A stretch of DNA of 64,000 nt from Moraxella sp. (GTDB lineage: Bacteria > Pseudomonadota > Gammaproteobacteria > Pseudomonadales > Moraxellaceae). Position 1 is the first letter of the stretch. The number at the start of each line of letters is the position of its first letter. Location of the stretch: positions 111,538 through 175,537 of the forward strand of contig JAUMYZ010000005.1 of assembly GCA_030528385.1 (NCBI GenBank). The letters are read 5' to 3'. The notes beneath the pieces are model-generated. The model made no database searches. It saw only the letters and a program-made list of their open reading frames with translations, and had not been told where the DNA came from. This document shows, one piece after another, positions 37,981-47,181 of the stretch. The position numbers and the translations under genes are program-made.

Positions 37981-39057
37981 TTACCAAGAGTCGCCAGCGC
38001 CCCCACCACCAAAGTCGCCACCGCCGCCACTATAACTGCTGCCACCGCCGCCACTATCACCATAATCACTGCCACCGCCGCCAACTCGTCTGCGTGAAAT
38101 TTCTTCAAGCTCTTCTTTGTTTAGGATAAGCAGCGGTTTTGAAGTGAGTTTGCTGCATGCTAGCCACACCAGCGGTACGCCTATCAGCACACCCAGCCAA
38201 CCCATTTTTAGCCAGCCGTGGTAGCCAATGCCAGCAAAAAGCACCAGTATGATTAAGACAGACAGCCAATAACTGTTTTTATGACCCAGCCATTTTGCTA
38301 AATATGCATTGATGTATTGACTGGTAAATAGAATGATGACAATTGCAGCAAGTGTCCACATCATCAAAAAACCAAGCAGCTGACTAAAATGATACTCAGC
38401 TTTGTCGGTTATTTGTTCATAACTGAGTCCCAAAGAGCCATCTTCTAGCAGCTCAATAATGCCATCTAACGCCCAGTCTATGCCATCAAAATAATATTGA
38501 CTATCGGTATAGTGGGACATATCTCGGACAATTCGGTGTCTGGTTTCTTTGGGCAAGATGTGTTCTAAATTGTGTGCAAAGATGGTGTTTTGGGTAAGGT
38601 CATTATCAACATTGTCAAAAAAAATGGTGATAAGCAGTTCTTGATGTGTTGTATCTTTGGTTTGCCATTGTTTGACAAACTGTTGAGCGTCAGCCAGCGC
38701 CTGCTTGTCTTTTTTGTTGATAAGCAGGACTGTGGTGTGGATATGGTGTTGTTTGTATAAGTTGTCCAAACGCCGATTGAAATATTGAACTTCACCAGTG
38801 TTTAACACATTTGATGGGTTGATGATGGCGTAGTTTGCTGTCAAATCGCTGGGGTTGTTTGTGTTTGTCGCTGTGATGGTTGTGTCTTTGTCGGAATCTG
38901 TATTGGTGGCAGCTGTGTCGGCTGTTTGTGGCTCGCCTGCGATGTCATAACTGGCAAACCGCTCATCGGCGTGGCTGTTGCCATGAAAAAAGAACAAGCA
39001 CAACGCCAGCAAAGCAATCAAGACGTATTTAGGCCAATGATGGGTTTGTGTGTTCAT
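37981..39057 (-). CDS. TPM-like membrane protein with glycine-rich tail
   Basis: 358 aa. Signal segment (YVLIALLALCLFFFHGNSHA), a divergent TPM-like domain (ANYAIINPSNVLNTGEVQYF, HTTVLLINKKDKQALADAQQ), then membrane helices (LLGFLMMWTLAAIVIILF; WLSVLIILVLFAGIGYHGWL) and a Gly/Ser-rich C-terminus ending GGGAGDSW. The membrane part is nearly identical in DNA to the next gene upstream, showing recent duplication or conversion. Function unknown. Confidence 0.8.
   Translation of the reverse strand: MNTQTHHWPKYVLIALLALCLFFFHGNSHADERFASYDIAGEPQTADTAATNTDSDKDTTITATNTNNPSDLTANYAIINPSNVLNTGEVQYFNRRLDNLYKQHHIHTTVLLINKKDKQALADAQQFVKQWQTKDTTHQELLITIFFDNVDNDLTQNTIFAHNLEHILPKETRHRIVRDMSHYTDSQYYFDGIDWALDGIIELLEDGSLGLSYEQITDKAEYHFSQLLGFLMMWTLAAIVIILFTSQYINAYLAKWLGHKNSYWLSVLIILVLFAGIGYHGWLKMGWLGVLIGVPLVWLACSKLTSKPLLILNKEELEEISRRRVGGGGSDYGDSGGGGSSYSGGGGDFGGGGAGDSW
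38124..38279. repeat. 156-bp direct repeat, copy 1
   Basis: Nearly identical to 39279-39434 (a few substitutions, no net length change). It encodes the membrane helix and the following WLACSKLTSKPLLI segment of the two neighbouring TPM-cluster genes. Confidence 0.9.
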
Positions 39058-39066
39058 AAGAGTCTA

Positions 39067-39552
39067 TTAAATGGATGGTGAATAAAACAAAAGCTGATAA
39101 ACTAGGCTACTAGTCGCCCCGCCCCCACCACCAAAGTCGCCGCCGCCCCCAGCATAACCGCTGCTGTGAGAATCACCATGAGAACCGCTGTCGTAAAAGC
39201 TGCCGTTAGAGCCACTGTCATTGCCAGAGCTGTTGTTGGTCTTGTGATATTGTTTGGCTTTTAGCTCTTTTTCTTTTGGGATAAGCAGCGGTTTTGAAGT
39301 GAGTTTGCTGCATGCTAGCCACACCAGCGGCACGCCTACCAGCACACCCAGCCAACCCATTTTTAGCCAGCCGTGGTAGCCAATGCCAGCAAAAAGCACC
39401 AGTATGATTAAGACAGACAGCCAATAGCTGTTTTGATGACCAAGCTGTTGTGCCAAACGCACATTGACGTATTGGTTGATGATTAAAATGGCAAAAAGTG
39501 CAACAAGTGTCCACAGCACCACAAAAATCAATAAGTCAATGAAATGATACAT
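39067..39552 (-). CDS. Truncated paralogue lacking the TPM domain
   Basis: 161 aa consisting only of two or three membrane helices (FVVLWTLVALFAILIINQYV; WLSVLIILVLFAGIGYHGWL) and a Gly/Ser/Asp-rich tail (GGGGDFGGGGGATSS). It corresponds to the C-terminal half of its downstream neighbour, without signal peptide or TPM domain. It could be a decaying duplicate or a free-standing tail module. ATG with weak GAAAG upstream. Confidence 0.7.
   Translation of the reverse strand: MYHFIDLLIFVVLWTLVALFAILIINQYVNVRLAQQLGHQNSYWLSVLIILVLFAGIGYHGWLKMGWLGVLVGVPLVWLACSKLTSKPLLIPKEKELKAKQYHKTNNSSGNDSGSNGSFYDSGSHGDSHSSGYAGGGGDFGGGGGATSSLVYQLLFYSPSI
39279..39434. repeat. 156-bp direct repeat, copy 2
   Basis: Partner of 38124-38279, in the same orientation, 1155 bp apart. 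A recombination between them would fuse the two genes. Confidence 0.9.
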
Positions 39553-39691
39553 GGTTTTCTTTCATCTGTTGAGACCCAAAATGGGACGTTTTAACTTGGC
39601 GATACATTTTAATGCTTCAATCATTAAATAAAGTGGCAGACACATTTTGGTCGGGGACGGATGTTTAAAAGTTCTTAAATAAAGCCCAAAA

Positions 39692-40720
39692 CTACCAAGA
39701 GCCACCAGCACCGCCCCCACCAAAACCACCCCCGCCGCCACTGAACCCGCCACCGCCGCCACCAAAACCGCCCCCAGACGAACCCCCAAAACCACCGCCA
39801 GAGCCATGGCTATTGATGATGATGTTGCGATTGATGCCACCTGACAATAACATGAGCCACAGAATAAAGCTAAGAAAGAGTGCTCCAAAAAAACTAGCGT
39901 CCATCATCACAGCCGATGCCATAAAGCCCATTGCTCCGATTGATGAACCAATAAAACGTCCAAAAATTGACGACAAAATTGGACCGACAACCAAAGCAAC
40001 CACAAAGAAAAAGACAAAGAGCAATACGTCAGCAGGGTCATCGGTTTCTGCCGCTTCTTTATCGGCACGGGCAAGCGTGTCGGGGTCAGCCCTTAGGCGT
40101 TCATCAATGCGAGCAATACCTGCGGACAGTCCTTGGGCATATTGACCGTTTTTAAAAGATGGGGTGATGTCTTCACGGGTAATGCGTTTTAAAAAAGCGT
40201 CAGGCAATACGCCTTCTACGCCATAGCCTGTTACGGTGTAGATTTGGCGGTCATTGATGGCAACAAGCATTAAAATGCCTTCATCTGTGTCTTTTTGTCC
40301 TAAGCCCCAACGCTGGGCGGTCGCTAGGGCATAATCAAAAATTGGCACGCCATCGGTGGTTGGCACGATGACGATTGCCATTTGGGCAAGATTGTCGTCA
40401 TAAATTTTGCGTAGTTGGGCTTCTAAATGGGCTTTCTCGCTGGCTGTCAACACATAGGCTTCATCAATGATGGGGCTGTTTAGGATAAGTTTGTCCGAAG
40501 CGATGGCAGGGCGATTTGATGTGGTGCTTTGTGCCACCAAGCTGTCTGTTTGGTCTTGGGCGGTGGCGCTTGCTTGGGCTTTGCTTAGCTCAGATAAGAC
40601 AATCAAATCTTCGGCGGTGGCGTCTGCACTGGCATAAACTGCCACGCCCCCAATGCTTATCCATAAGACCAACAAACTTTTTAGGACAAAAGAGACAAAC
40701 AAAGAGCGGACAGTATTCAT
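39692..40720 (-). CDS. TPM-domain membrane protein (YgcG-like) next to lemA
   Basis: 342 aa: signal segment (SLLVLWISIGGVAVYASADA), a TPM domain from about residue 80 (NSPIIDEAYVLTASEKAHLE, MAIVIVPTTDGVPIFDYALA, QRWGLGQKDTDEGILMLVAI, GYGVEGVLPDAFLKRITRED), membrane helices and a glycine-rich tail ending GGGAGGSW. This is the classic LemA partner arrangement. ATG with AAAGGTAA upstream, 9 bp after lemA, so co-transcribed. Confidence 0.88.
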   Translation of the reverse strand: MNTVRSLFVSFVLKSLLVLWISIGGVAVYASADATAEDLIVLSELSKAQASATAQDQTDSLVAQSTTSNRPAIASDKLILNSPIIDEAYVLTASEKAHLEAQLRKIYDDNLAQMAIVIVPTTDGVPIFDYALATAQRWGLGQKDTDEGILMLVAINDRQIYTVTGYGVEGVLPDAFLKRITREDITPSFKNGQYAQGLSAGIARIDERLRADPDTLARADKEAAETDDPADVLLFVFFFVVALVVGPILSSIFGRFIGSSIGAMGFMASAVMMDASFFGALFLSFILWLMLLSGGINRNIIINSHGSGGGFGGSSGGGFGGGGGGFSGGGGGFGGGGAGGSW

Positions 40721-40729
40721 AAATTACCT

Positions 40730-41374
40730 TTATTGAGCAGTTGCCGAGCCTGAATTGGTGGTCGCTGAACCTGAGTTGTTGCCAAAATTAACGGTTGGGG
40801 CAGTGCTGATGGTTTTTTCATTTTCTACGCTAAAATTGGCTTTGGGGCTCATGCCAAACACTTTGGCGGTCAGATTGGTGGGAAATTGACGCACGGTGGT
40901 GTTGTAGCCTTGCACGCTTTGGATATAGTTGTTGCGAGCGACCGTAATGCGGTTTTCGGTGCCTTCTAGCTGGGCTTGTAGGTCTTGGAACATGGCGTCT
41001 GCCTTAAGCTGTGGGTAGTTTTCTGAAACCATCATCAGTCGTGATAGGGCGGACGTCATGCCTGCTTGGGCTTCTTGGTACTGCTTCATGGCATTAGGGT
41101 CGTTTAGCGTCTCTGGGGTGAGCTGAATGCTACCAACACGCGAGCGAGCCTGTGCAACTTCGGTCAGCACTTCTTTTTCGTGTTGGGCGTAGCGTTCTAC
41201 CACCGCCACCAAGTTTGGCACAAGGTCGGCACGGCGTTGGTATTGGTTAAGCACTTCTGACCATTTGGCGTTGGTGTCTTCATCTAGGGCTTGTAGGTTG
41301 TTGTAGCCACAGCCTGTCAAAGACAGTGAGCTTGCCATCAGGGCGACCAAGGTGAGTTGTTTTAAAGAATTCAT
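40730..41374 (-). CDS. lemA: LemA family protein
   Basis: 214 aa. An N-terminal lipoprotein-type signal (MASSLSLTGCGYNNL, lipobox LTGC) precedes the LemA core: ALDEDTNAKWSEVLNQYQRR, RADLVPNLVAVVERYAQHEK, ARNNYIQSVQGYNTTVRQFP. The tail is Ser/Gly/Asn-rich. LemA proteins are mostly helical with an exposed N-terminus; the function is not settled. It heads a cluster with TPM-domain genes. A promoter is suggested by TTGTAA (41441-41446) and TATCAT (41417-41422) on this strand. Confidence 0.92.
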   Translation of the reverse strand: MNSLKQLTLVALMASSLSLTGCGYNNLQALDEDTNAKWSEVLNQYQRRADLVPNLVAVVERYAQHEKEVLTEVAQARSRVGSIQLTPETLNDPNAMKQYQEAQAGMTSALSRLMMVSENYPQLKADAMFQDLQAQLEGTENRITVARNNYIQSVQGYNTTVRQFPTNLTAKVFGMSPKANFSVENEKTISTAPTVNFGNNSGSATTNSGSATAQ

Positions 41375-41746
41375 AATGCAGCCTTAAGCGTGATAAAAAG
41401 TTAAGGGTATGTTGTTATGATATGCCGATTTTGTGTGAAATTACAAGAAAAACCAATAAGTGCTTACAAAAATAATAATTATTAATTTTTTGACTTATCA
41501 AACCATTGATTATATTTGCGAGCAATTATCAAAAATGTTCGCAAAAATATTGCTATTTTATTTCTAAACGTAAAATTTTTTACAAAAAATGCCTTTTTTA
41601 CTAGTAATTGTTGCCATTTTATGGCACATTGTCAAAACTGAAAAATTTATTTAGCTGCCATGTGTGCCATAGGGTCAATATATTGGTTTTTTAAATAAAT
41701 TTTAATATGGTTTGAATTTTTGATACATCTACATCAAGGAACTGTG
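41375..41746. other. Divergent intergenic region between lemA and the symporter gene
   Basis: AT-rich, about 370 bp, with a lemA promoter candidate on the left. On the right GCCATTTTATGGC and GCCATGTGTGCC look like short dyads. I see no gene. Confidence 0.45.
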
Positions 41747-43252
41747 ATGGAAAATTTTATCAATGAGTTAAATGGGTTGATTTGGAGTCCTGCACTGATT
41801 TATTTGTGCTTGGGTGCGGGACTTTTTTATTCTTTGATGACTCGTTTTGTGCAAGTGCGCATGTTCAAAGAAATGATGCGCTTGATGTTTAGTAACGTCA
41901 AAAGCGCCGAAGGCATTTCGTCGTTTCAGGCGTTTGTGGTGGCGCTTGCCAACCGTGTCGGTGTGGGCAACATTGCAGGTGTGGCAGCGGCGATTGGTTT
42001 TGGTGGTCCATCGGCGGTGTTTTGGATGTGGGTGGTGGCGTTTTTGGGTGCGTCTACCGCTTATGTAGAATCCACCATGGCACAAGTCTATAAAGAAAAA
42101 GACCCCATCACAGGTCAGTATCGTGGTGGTCCTGCGTATTATTTTGAAAAAGGCTTGGGACAAAAATGGTATGCGATGGTGTTCGCCATTGCAGCGATTG
42201 TCTCTTGTGGGATTTTCTTGCCGGGCATTCAGGCGAACGGCGTGGTCAGTGCAGCGACCCGTATCACTGGCGAAGGCAGTATGATAAATTTCCTAGGTAT
42301 GGAAGTGGGCAGTTTGCGTGTGGTCATCATGGGCGTGATTGTGGTGGCACTGGCAGCGATTATCTTTGGTGGCATTAAGCGTATCGCGCGCGTGGCAGAG
42401 ATTATCGTTCCCTTTATGGCTCTAGGTTACATTGTGCTTGCTTTGCTTATCATGGTAACCAACCTTGACAAAGTGCCTGCGGTGTTTGGTCTGATTATGA
42501 GCGACATCTTCAATCCCATGGCAGGTTTTGGGGCGGCGATTGGCTGGGGCGTGAAGCGCGGTGTGTATTCTAACGAAGCCGGTCAAGGCACAGGCCCGCA
42601 CCACGCTGGCGCTGCCGAAGTGGCTCACCCAGCCCAACAAGGCTTGGTACAAGCGTTCTCTGTGTATGTGGACACTTTGCTGGTGTGTTCAGCGACCGCC
42701 TTTATGATTTTAACCATGGGAACATACGCTGTCCAAAACGAAAAGACCAAAGAGTTCATCAGAGGTCAAGAAGCCTTAGTTGGTGATATTGGCACACCTG
42801 CCTTTACGCAGATGGCACTAGAGAATACTTTTGGTGCGTTTGGTAGCTATTTTATCGCAGTTGCCATTTTCTTCTTTGCCTTTACTACCATCATGGCGTA
42901 CTATTATATTGCCGAGGTGAATATTGCCTACTTAACTCGCCGTATGCAAAAAAGTGCCCAGCAGATAGCTTTGTGGCTACCCAAAATCGCCATTGTGTTG
43001 ATGGCAGCTTATGGCGGTCTAAACAGTGCAGGCTATATTTGGGACATGGGCGATATTGGCGTGGGCATTACCGCATGGCTCAACATCATCGGTATTTTGG
43101 TGATGTTCTTTATGGTCAAACCTGCGATGAAAGCGCTTGATGACTACGAAGCCCAGAAAAAAGCAGGCGTCAGCCAGTACAGCTTTGACCCTGTCAAATT
43201 GGGCATCAAAAACGCAACTTTCTGGGAAGAAAGAAACAAAGAGCGTCAATGA
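41747..43252 (+). CDS. Sodium:alanine/glycine symporter family (AGCS) transporter
   Basis: Inner-membrane Na+-coupled amino-acid carrier, 501 aa with about ten hydrophobic segments. AGCS signatures: SFQAFVVALANRVGVGNIAG near residue 65, GGPSAVFWMWVVAFLGASTA, GAAIGWGVKRGVYSNEAGQG and FFFAFTTIMAYYYIAEVNIA. The substrate is probably alanine or glycine but is not certain. ATG 41747 has AAGGA upstream. Monocistronic, with a strong terminator after it. Confidence 0.93.
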   Translation: MENFINELNGLIWSPALIYLCLGAGLFYSLMTRFVQVRMFKEMMRLMFSNVKSAEGISSFQAFVVALANRVGVGNIAGVAAAIGFGGPSAVFWMWVVAFLGASTAYVESTMAQVYKEKDPITGQYRGGPAYYFEKGLGQKWYAMVFAIAAIVSCGIFLPGIQANGVVSAATRITGEGSMINFLGMEVGSLRVVIMGVIVVALAAIIFGGIKRIARVAEIIVPFMALGYIVLALLIMVTNLDKVPAVFGLIMSDIFNPMAGFGAAIGWGVKRGVYSNEAGQGTGPHHAGAAEVAHPAQQGLVQAFSVYVDTLLVCSATAFMILTMGTYAVQNEKTKEFIRGQEALVGDIGTPAFTQMALENTFGAFGSYFIAVAIFFFAFTTIMAYYYIAEVNIAYLTRRMQKSAQQIALWLPKIAIVLMAAYGGLNSAGYIWDMGDIGVGITAWLNIIGILVMFFMVKPAMKALDDYEAQKKAGVSQYSFDPVKLGIKNATFWEERNKERQ

Positions 43253-43275
43253 TGTCGTGTCATCATCTGTCAAAG

Positions 43276-43299
43276 GGCTGAGTTTTCTCAGCCTTTTTT
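43276..43299 (+). terminator. Rho-independent terminator after the AGCS gene
   Basis: GGCTGAG TTTT CTCAGCC followed by TTTTTT. Confidence 0.95.
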
Positions 43300-43428
43300 G
43301 TTAAAATTGGTGGCGATAAAAAGCGGTTTGATGATAAAGACAGCGCATTGACTGATGTGTTTTGTGTTTTAAATTCCAAAAATTTTTTTATTTAATAAAA
43401 ATAACAAATTATTGTTATATTAAAATTC

Positions 43429-43437
43429 TGTTATAAT
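43429..43437 (+). promoter_or_regulatory. Probable extended -10 of leuC
   Basis: TGTTATAAT, about 58 bp before the leuC ATG, with a weak -35 (TTATTG at 43409-43414). No leucine-rich leader peptide was seen. Confidence 0.55.
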
Positions 43438-43494
43438 CGTGTTATGATAACACCACCCAGTCCATTAATAGTTAAAAAGCAAACGGAGCATAAA

Positions 43495-44913
43495 ATGGCA
43501 GGCAAAACCCTATACGACAAACTTTGGGACGACCATTTGGTGGCAAGCCGTGATGATGGTTCAAGTTTGATTTATATTGACCGTCAGCTACTTCACGAAG
43601 TAACCAGCCCACAAGCCTTTGAAGGCTTGGAATTGGCAAACCGCACCCCTTGGCGATTGTCCGCCAACATCGCCACCCCCGACCACAACGTCCCCACGTC
43701 TGCCAAAGAGCGTAGCGAAGGCATTGCTGGCATCAAGGATAATACGTCTCGCATACAGGTACAGACGCTGGACGAAAATTGTGAGAAATTTAACATCACC
43801 GAATTTACCATCAACGATGAACGCCAAGGCATCGTCCATGTGGTAGGACCAGAGCAGGGCTTGACCTTACCTGGGATGACGGTGGTATGTGGCGACAGTC
43901 ATACTGCCACGCATGGGGCGTTGGGCTGTTTGGCTCACGGCATTGGCACATCAGAAGTGGAACACGTGCTTGCCACACAGTGTTTGGTCGCCAAAAAAAT
44001 GAAAAATATGCTGGTGCGGGTGGACGGTAAACTTGGCAAGGGCGTAACGCCCAAAGACGTGGTGCTTGCCATCATCGGCAAAATCGGCACGGCAGGCGGG
44101 ACGGGCTATGCCATTGAGTTTGGTGGACAGGTGTTTCGTGATATGTCCATTGAAGGGCGTATGACGGTGTGCAATATGGCGATTGAAGGCGGAGCAAGGG
44201 TTGGGCTTGTGGCGGTGGACGACAAAACCATTGATTATGTCAAAGGTCGCCCCTATGCCCCAACGGGCGAAAATTGGGAGCGAGCGGTAGCATATTGGCA
44301 AACATTGCATTCAGACGATGACGCCCAGTTTGACACGGTGGTGGTGCTAAACGGCGATGAAATTGAGCCACAAGTGTCATGGGGCACGTCGCCTGAAATG
44401 GTGGTTGCCATCAGTCAAAACGTACCGACCCTTGACATGGCAAAAGATGACGTACAGCGTAACGACTGGACACGAGCCTATCAGTATATGGGCTTGAGTG
44501 CAGGACAAAAGTTGTCTGACATCAAGCTAGACCGTGTGTTTATCGGTTCGTGCACCAACTCACGCATAGAAGACATACGAGCCGCCGCCGAAGTGGTCAA
44601 GGGCAAAAAAGTCGCCAATACCATCAAGCAAGCAATGGTGGTGGCAGGCTCTGGTTTGGTCAAAAAGCAAGCCGAAAGCGAAGGCTTGGACAAGGTGTTT
44701 ATGGACGCAGGTTTTGAGTGGCGACAGCCAGGTTGCTCAATGTGCCTTGCCATGAACGCCGACAAACTGCAAGCAGGTGAGCATTGTGCCAGCACGTCTA
44801 ACCGCAACTTTGAAGGTCGTCAGGGCAATGGCGGACGCACGCACTTGGTCAGTCCAGCGATGGCAGCAGCAGCGGCGATTGCAGGGCATTTTGTGGATGT
44901 GCGGTTGCTTTGA
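43495..44913 (+). CDS. leuC: 3-isopropylmalate dehydratase large subunit LeuC
   Basis: Isomerises 2- to 3-isopropylmalate with LeuD in leucine synthesis. 472 aa. Aconitase-family features: [33 protein letters not shown] (first cluster Cys) and GCSMCLAMN (second and third Cys), then [16 protein letters not shown] 43495 has ACGGAG upstream. leuD follows only after about 2.7 kb of inserted genes. Confidence 0.97.
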   Translation: MAGKTLYDKLWDDHLVASRDDGSSLIYIDRQLLHEVTSPQAFEGLELANRTPWRLSANIATPDHNVPTSAKERSEGIAGIKDNTSRIQVQTLDENCEKFNITEFTINDERQGIVHVVGPEQGLTLPGMTVVCGDSHTATHGALGCLAHGIGTSEVEHVLATQCLVAKKMKNMLVRVDGKLGKGVTPKDVVLAIIGKIGTAGGTGYAIEFGGQVFRDMSIEGRMTVCNMAIEGGARVGLVAVDDKTIDYVKGRPYAPTGENWERAVAYWQTLHSDDDAQFDTVVVLNGDEIEPQVSWGTSPEMVVAISQNVPTLDMAKDDVQRNDWTRAYQYMGLSAGQKLSDIKLDRVFIGSCTNSRIEDIRAAAEVVKGKKVANTIKQAMVVAGSGLVKKQAESEGLDKVFMDAGFEWRQPGCSMCLAMNADKLQAGEHCASTSNRNFEGRQGNGGRTHLVSPAMAAAAAIAGHFVDVRLL

Positions 44914-44925
44914 TATGATAAAACA

Positions 44926-44950
44926 GCATGGTGGCGTAGAGCCATCATGC
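44926..44950 (+). other. Hairpin after leuC
   Basis: GCATGGTGGC and GCCATCATGC form a 10-bp stem with one wobble, loop GTAGA. No T-run follows. Possibly a transcript stabiliser or weak stop. Confidence 0.4.
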
Positions 44951-45028
44951 TAATCGGGAATAGCTAATCAGGGATAATTATGTTTGGAGATGAATATGCC
45001 AGTGTCTATGTTTGAATAATGTTGGCAA

Positions 45029-45214
45029 ATGGTGCAACAGTTGGATAATCAGGCAAAAATTGAGTTGATTGCCAAAATTCATCAAAGTATTGATAAAAAA
45101 CCACTCAATGATTTGTCAAAGTTTACGCCACGTCATGATTTGGTGGTGGGAAATTCTGATGATTTGGTGGATATTAGTTGGGAGAAGGAATTAAATTTTG
45201 ACTTACCCTGCTAA
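45029..45214 (+). CDS. Probable antitoxin of a PIN-type module
   Basis: 61 aa, acidic at the C-terminus (NSDDLVDISWEKELNFDLPC), with a helical first half (DNQAKIELIAKIHQSIDKKP). It overlaps the following PIN gene by 17 bp, which is typical of antitoxin-toxin pairs. I do not recognise a DNA-binding fold. Named antitoxin only from context. Inserted between leuC and leuD. Confidence 0.55.
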   Translation: MVQQLDNQAKIELIAKIHQSIDKKPLNDLSKFTPRHDLVVGNSDDLVDISWEKELNFDLPC

Positions 45215-45590
45215 TATCTATTTAGGCACGCACGCTGTTATTTGGCTTGAAAATGGCGAATTGCATAAATTTGGTTGTTTATCACTTGACTATTTGGCAA
45301 ATTGTCATTTATTGATTTCGCCAATAGTGAAATTAGAATTGCAATATTTGCACCAAATAAAAAGCCTAAATGAAAATTCTGATACGATTATTGGTAATAT
45401 TGCCAAAAAGGTTAGTTTTTCGGTTTGTAAAAAGTCGTGGATTGATGTGGTGAATGTGGCTATTGATTGTTATTTTAGTAGAGATGTTTTTGACCGCTTG
45501 ATTGTTGCTCATGCTATGTTAGATGGCTATTTTTTAATTAGTAAAGACCATAAAATTCATGAATTTTATGTCAAAACCATTTGGCGATAA
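45198..45590 (+). CDS. PIN-domain (VapC-like) protein with first catalytic Asp replaced
   Basis: 130 aa. The fold is clear: NIYLGTHAVIWLE at the start, LLISPIVKLELQYL with the conserved Glu, SRDVFDRLIVAHAM with two Asp, and FLISKDHKI. The canonical first motif is LDTH, whereas here it reads LGTH, so the first metal-binding Asp is Gly (GGC, one base from GAC). The nuclease is therefore probably inactive. A sequencing error should be excluded. Partner of the 61-aa gene before it. Confidence 0.75.
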   Translation: MTYPANIYLGTHAVIWLENGELHKFGCLSLDYLANCHLLISPIVKLELQYLHQIKSLNENSDTIIGNIAKKVSFSVCKKSWIDVVNVAIDCYFSRDVFDRLIVAHAMLDGYFLISKDHKIHEFYVKTIWR

Positions 45591-45595
45591 AATAA

Positions 45596-45919
45596 ATGAT
45601 AAGTTATGCCAAACTTGTTAAAACCATCATCACTGACCCCATCGCTGTGGCTGATGAATTATGGCTTTTTAAAATAGAGATTTTTAAACATGCGCAAAAA
45701 GGCTATTTTGTCCAGCTTTGGCGATTGGACACTTATAATATCAAGCCAACCTTTGCTGTGCAAAAGAATTGGGTAGCCAGCGAAACCTTTTTTATTGATG
45801 ATGGTTTTCGTTTTGATGGCTTGGGTCTGTATGGCGATGACCTAAGATATTTTGCCAGCAGTGATGACTGCCAAAACTATGTATTAAAATGCATTGATGA
45901 TACCTTTAATGTGTCCTAG
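45596..45919 (+). CDS. Small protein, unknown
   Basis: 107 aa, aromatic-rich and acidic (ELWLFKIEIFKHAQKGYFVQ; FRFDGLGLYGDDLRYFASSD). No signal peptide or membrane helix. It starts 5 bp after the PIN gene, so is probably co-transcribed. Family not recognised. Confidence 0.55.
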   Translation: MISYAKLVKTIITDPIAVADELWLFKIEIFKHAQKGYFVQLWRLDTYNIKPTFAVQKNWVASETFFIDDGFRFDGLGLYGDDLRYFASSDDCQNYVLKCIDDTFNVS

Positions 45920-45932
45920 ATGTGAAAATGTG

Positions 45933-46150
45933 ATGGATTATTTAGAAAAAACGAACGACTGATTCGCGAAATCAATCGCATTCATGCACAGTATTCAAAA
46001 GACTGTTTTGAAACGGGCAGAGTGCCAAAAGTAAATTTAAGCAAAACGTTGGCAAATGTACCAACCGAGCATATTTTGGCGTATCGGCTTAATTTACACG
46101 AAGCAATCAATGATTGTTTGGTTGAGCGTGCGTGCGGTACGATTGATTAG
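45933..46150 (+). pseudogene. Frameshifted small gene between leuC and leuD
   Basis: ATG at 45933 reads MDYLEK and then goes out of frame at a run of six A. In the next frame an uninterrupted coding-like stretch continues: NERLIREINRIHAQYSKDCF, ETGRVPKVNLSKTLANVPTE, HILAYRLNLHEAINDCLVE, to a stop at 46148-46150. A one-base change in the A-run would give a single protein of about 72 aa. It may be a disrupted antitoxin-like or helical protein; family unknown. Confidence 0.5.
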
Positions 46151-46249
46151 GCAGGCAAATGCGTTTTATTATTCATTTGGGTATTGACAAATGCGATGGT
46201 TTTTGATATTTACATAGTGCAGACAACAAGCAATCACAAGGAGTAAATC

Positions 46250-46783
46250 ATGAGCAACCTAAACCACAACCCCTATCTTGATGTGCGTCAGCCTACCCAG
46301 CCCAAAGGCGAGATGACCTTAACTTGTGCTGATATTGCACCAAACAGTACGCTGTCTAATGATTATGTCGCCAACATTTGGGGGTTTGCAGGTGAGAATA
46401 TCAGCCCTGAGCTTGAATGGCGTAATGCCCCAAAAGACACCAAAAGTTTTGTGCTGACCATGTACGACCCTGACGCACCGACTGGCTGTGGGTTTTGGCA
46501 TTGGAATGTGTTTAATATCCCCGCCAATGCCACGTCTTTAAAACAAGGCGTGTCTGGGCGATTTGCTGATGGCGAAAAAGAGCTTGTCAATGACGCAGGG
46601 CTTAAAGGTTTTATTGGGGCATTTCCACCCAAAGGCGACAAACCACACCGTTATATTTTTACCCTTTACGCTTTAAATGATGTGCTGGATTTGCCAGAGA
46701 CCATCAGCCCTGCGGTGTTGGGTTTTAATCTTAATGGCAAGGTGTTGGCAACGGCGAGCCTGACCGCTTTTTATAACTGGTAA
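46250..46783 (+). CDS. YbhB/YbcL-type phosphatidylethanolamine-binding protein
   Basis: 177 aa with the PEBP core: NISPELEWRNAPKDTKSFVL, TMYDPDAPTGCGFWHWNVFN, then GAFPPKGDKPHRYIFTLYAL. The ligand-site Asp-Pro-Asp and His are in place. YbhB-type proteins have no established bacterial role. No signal peptide. ATG preceded by AAGGAG. It lies between the toxin-antitoxin insertions, and is itself unrelated to leucine synthesis. Confidence 0.93.
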   Translation: MSNLNHNPYLDVRQPTQPKGEMTLTCADIAPNSTLSNDYVANIWGFAGENISPELEWRNAPKDTKSFVLTMYDPDAPTGCGFWHWNVFNIPANATSLKQGVSGRFADGEKELVNDAGLKGFIGAFPPKGDKPHRYIFTLYALNDVLDLPETISPAVLGFNLNGKVLATASLTAFYNW

Positions 46784-46806
46784 TTTACATTGCCAAGGAT
46801 AAAATT

Positions 46807-47181
46807 ATGCAAACAATCACGTTATCTATCCATGAAAATCATTTGGCAAAACTTATCAATTTTTTGGTAAGTCTGCCAAAAAATGATGTTAAGGTTTTGG
46901 AAAATTCATCTCATGATGTATCATTATTTGGTGCTTGGGAAGATGATAGAAGTGCTGATGAAGTTATTGCTGATATTAAAGGCATTTCTAATGATGTGGT
47001 GTTAGAAAAAGACTTTGATGAATATAACTCTCTGGATTATCTGTCTGTTAGCGATGATAAAACCGATGAACAATGGCTAAATAGCGTTATTGCAATAACT
47101 GATAAAGTATCACAGTCCATCGCAACTGATTTGCCGCTAAATGAGCGTGGTTGGACAAGAGATGAGCTTTATGAGCGATAA
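46807..47181 (+). CDS. VapB-like antitoxin
   Basis: 124 aa. N-terminal strand-helix (MQTITLSIHENHLAKLINFL), acidic middle, and the C-terminal [10 protein letters not shown], a tail of a kind often found in antitoxins that bind PIN toxins. It may be longer than usual because of an inserted acidic segment (EKDFDEYNSLDYLSVSDDK). It overlaps the toxin ATG by 11 bp. Assignment rests on this overlap and the tail. Confidence 0.65.
   Translation: MQTITLSIHENHLAKLINFLVSLPKNDVKVLENSSHDVSLFGAWEDDRSADEVIADIKGISNDVVLEKDFDEYNSLDYLSVSDDKTDEQWLNSVIAITDKVSQSIATDLPLNERGWTRDELYER

Noticed and set aside
39562..39888. 108-residue frame on the minus strand rich in Val, Ala and Gly
   Set aside because: It is the out-of-frame reading of the Gly-rich tail of the TPM gene at 39692-40720.
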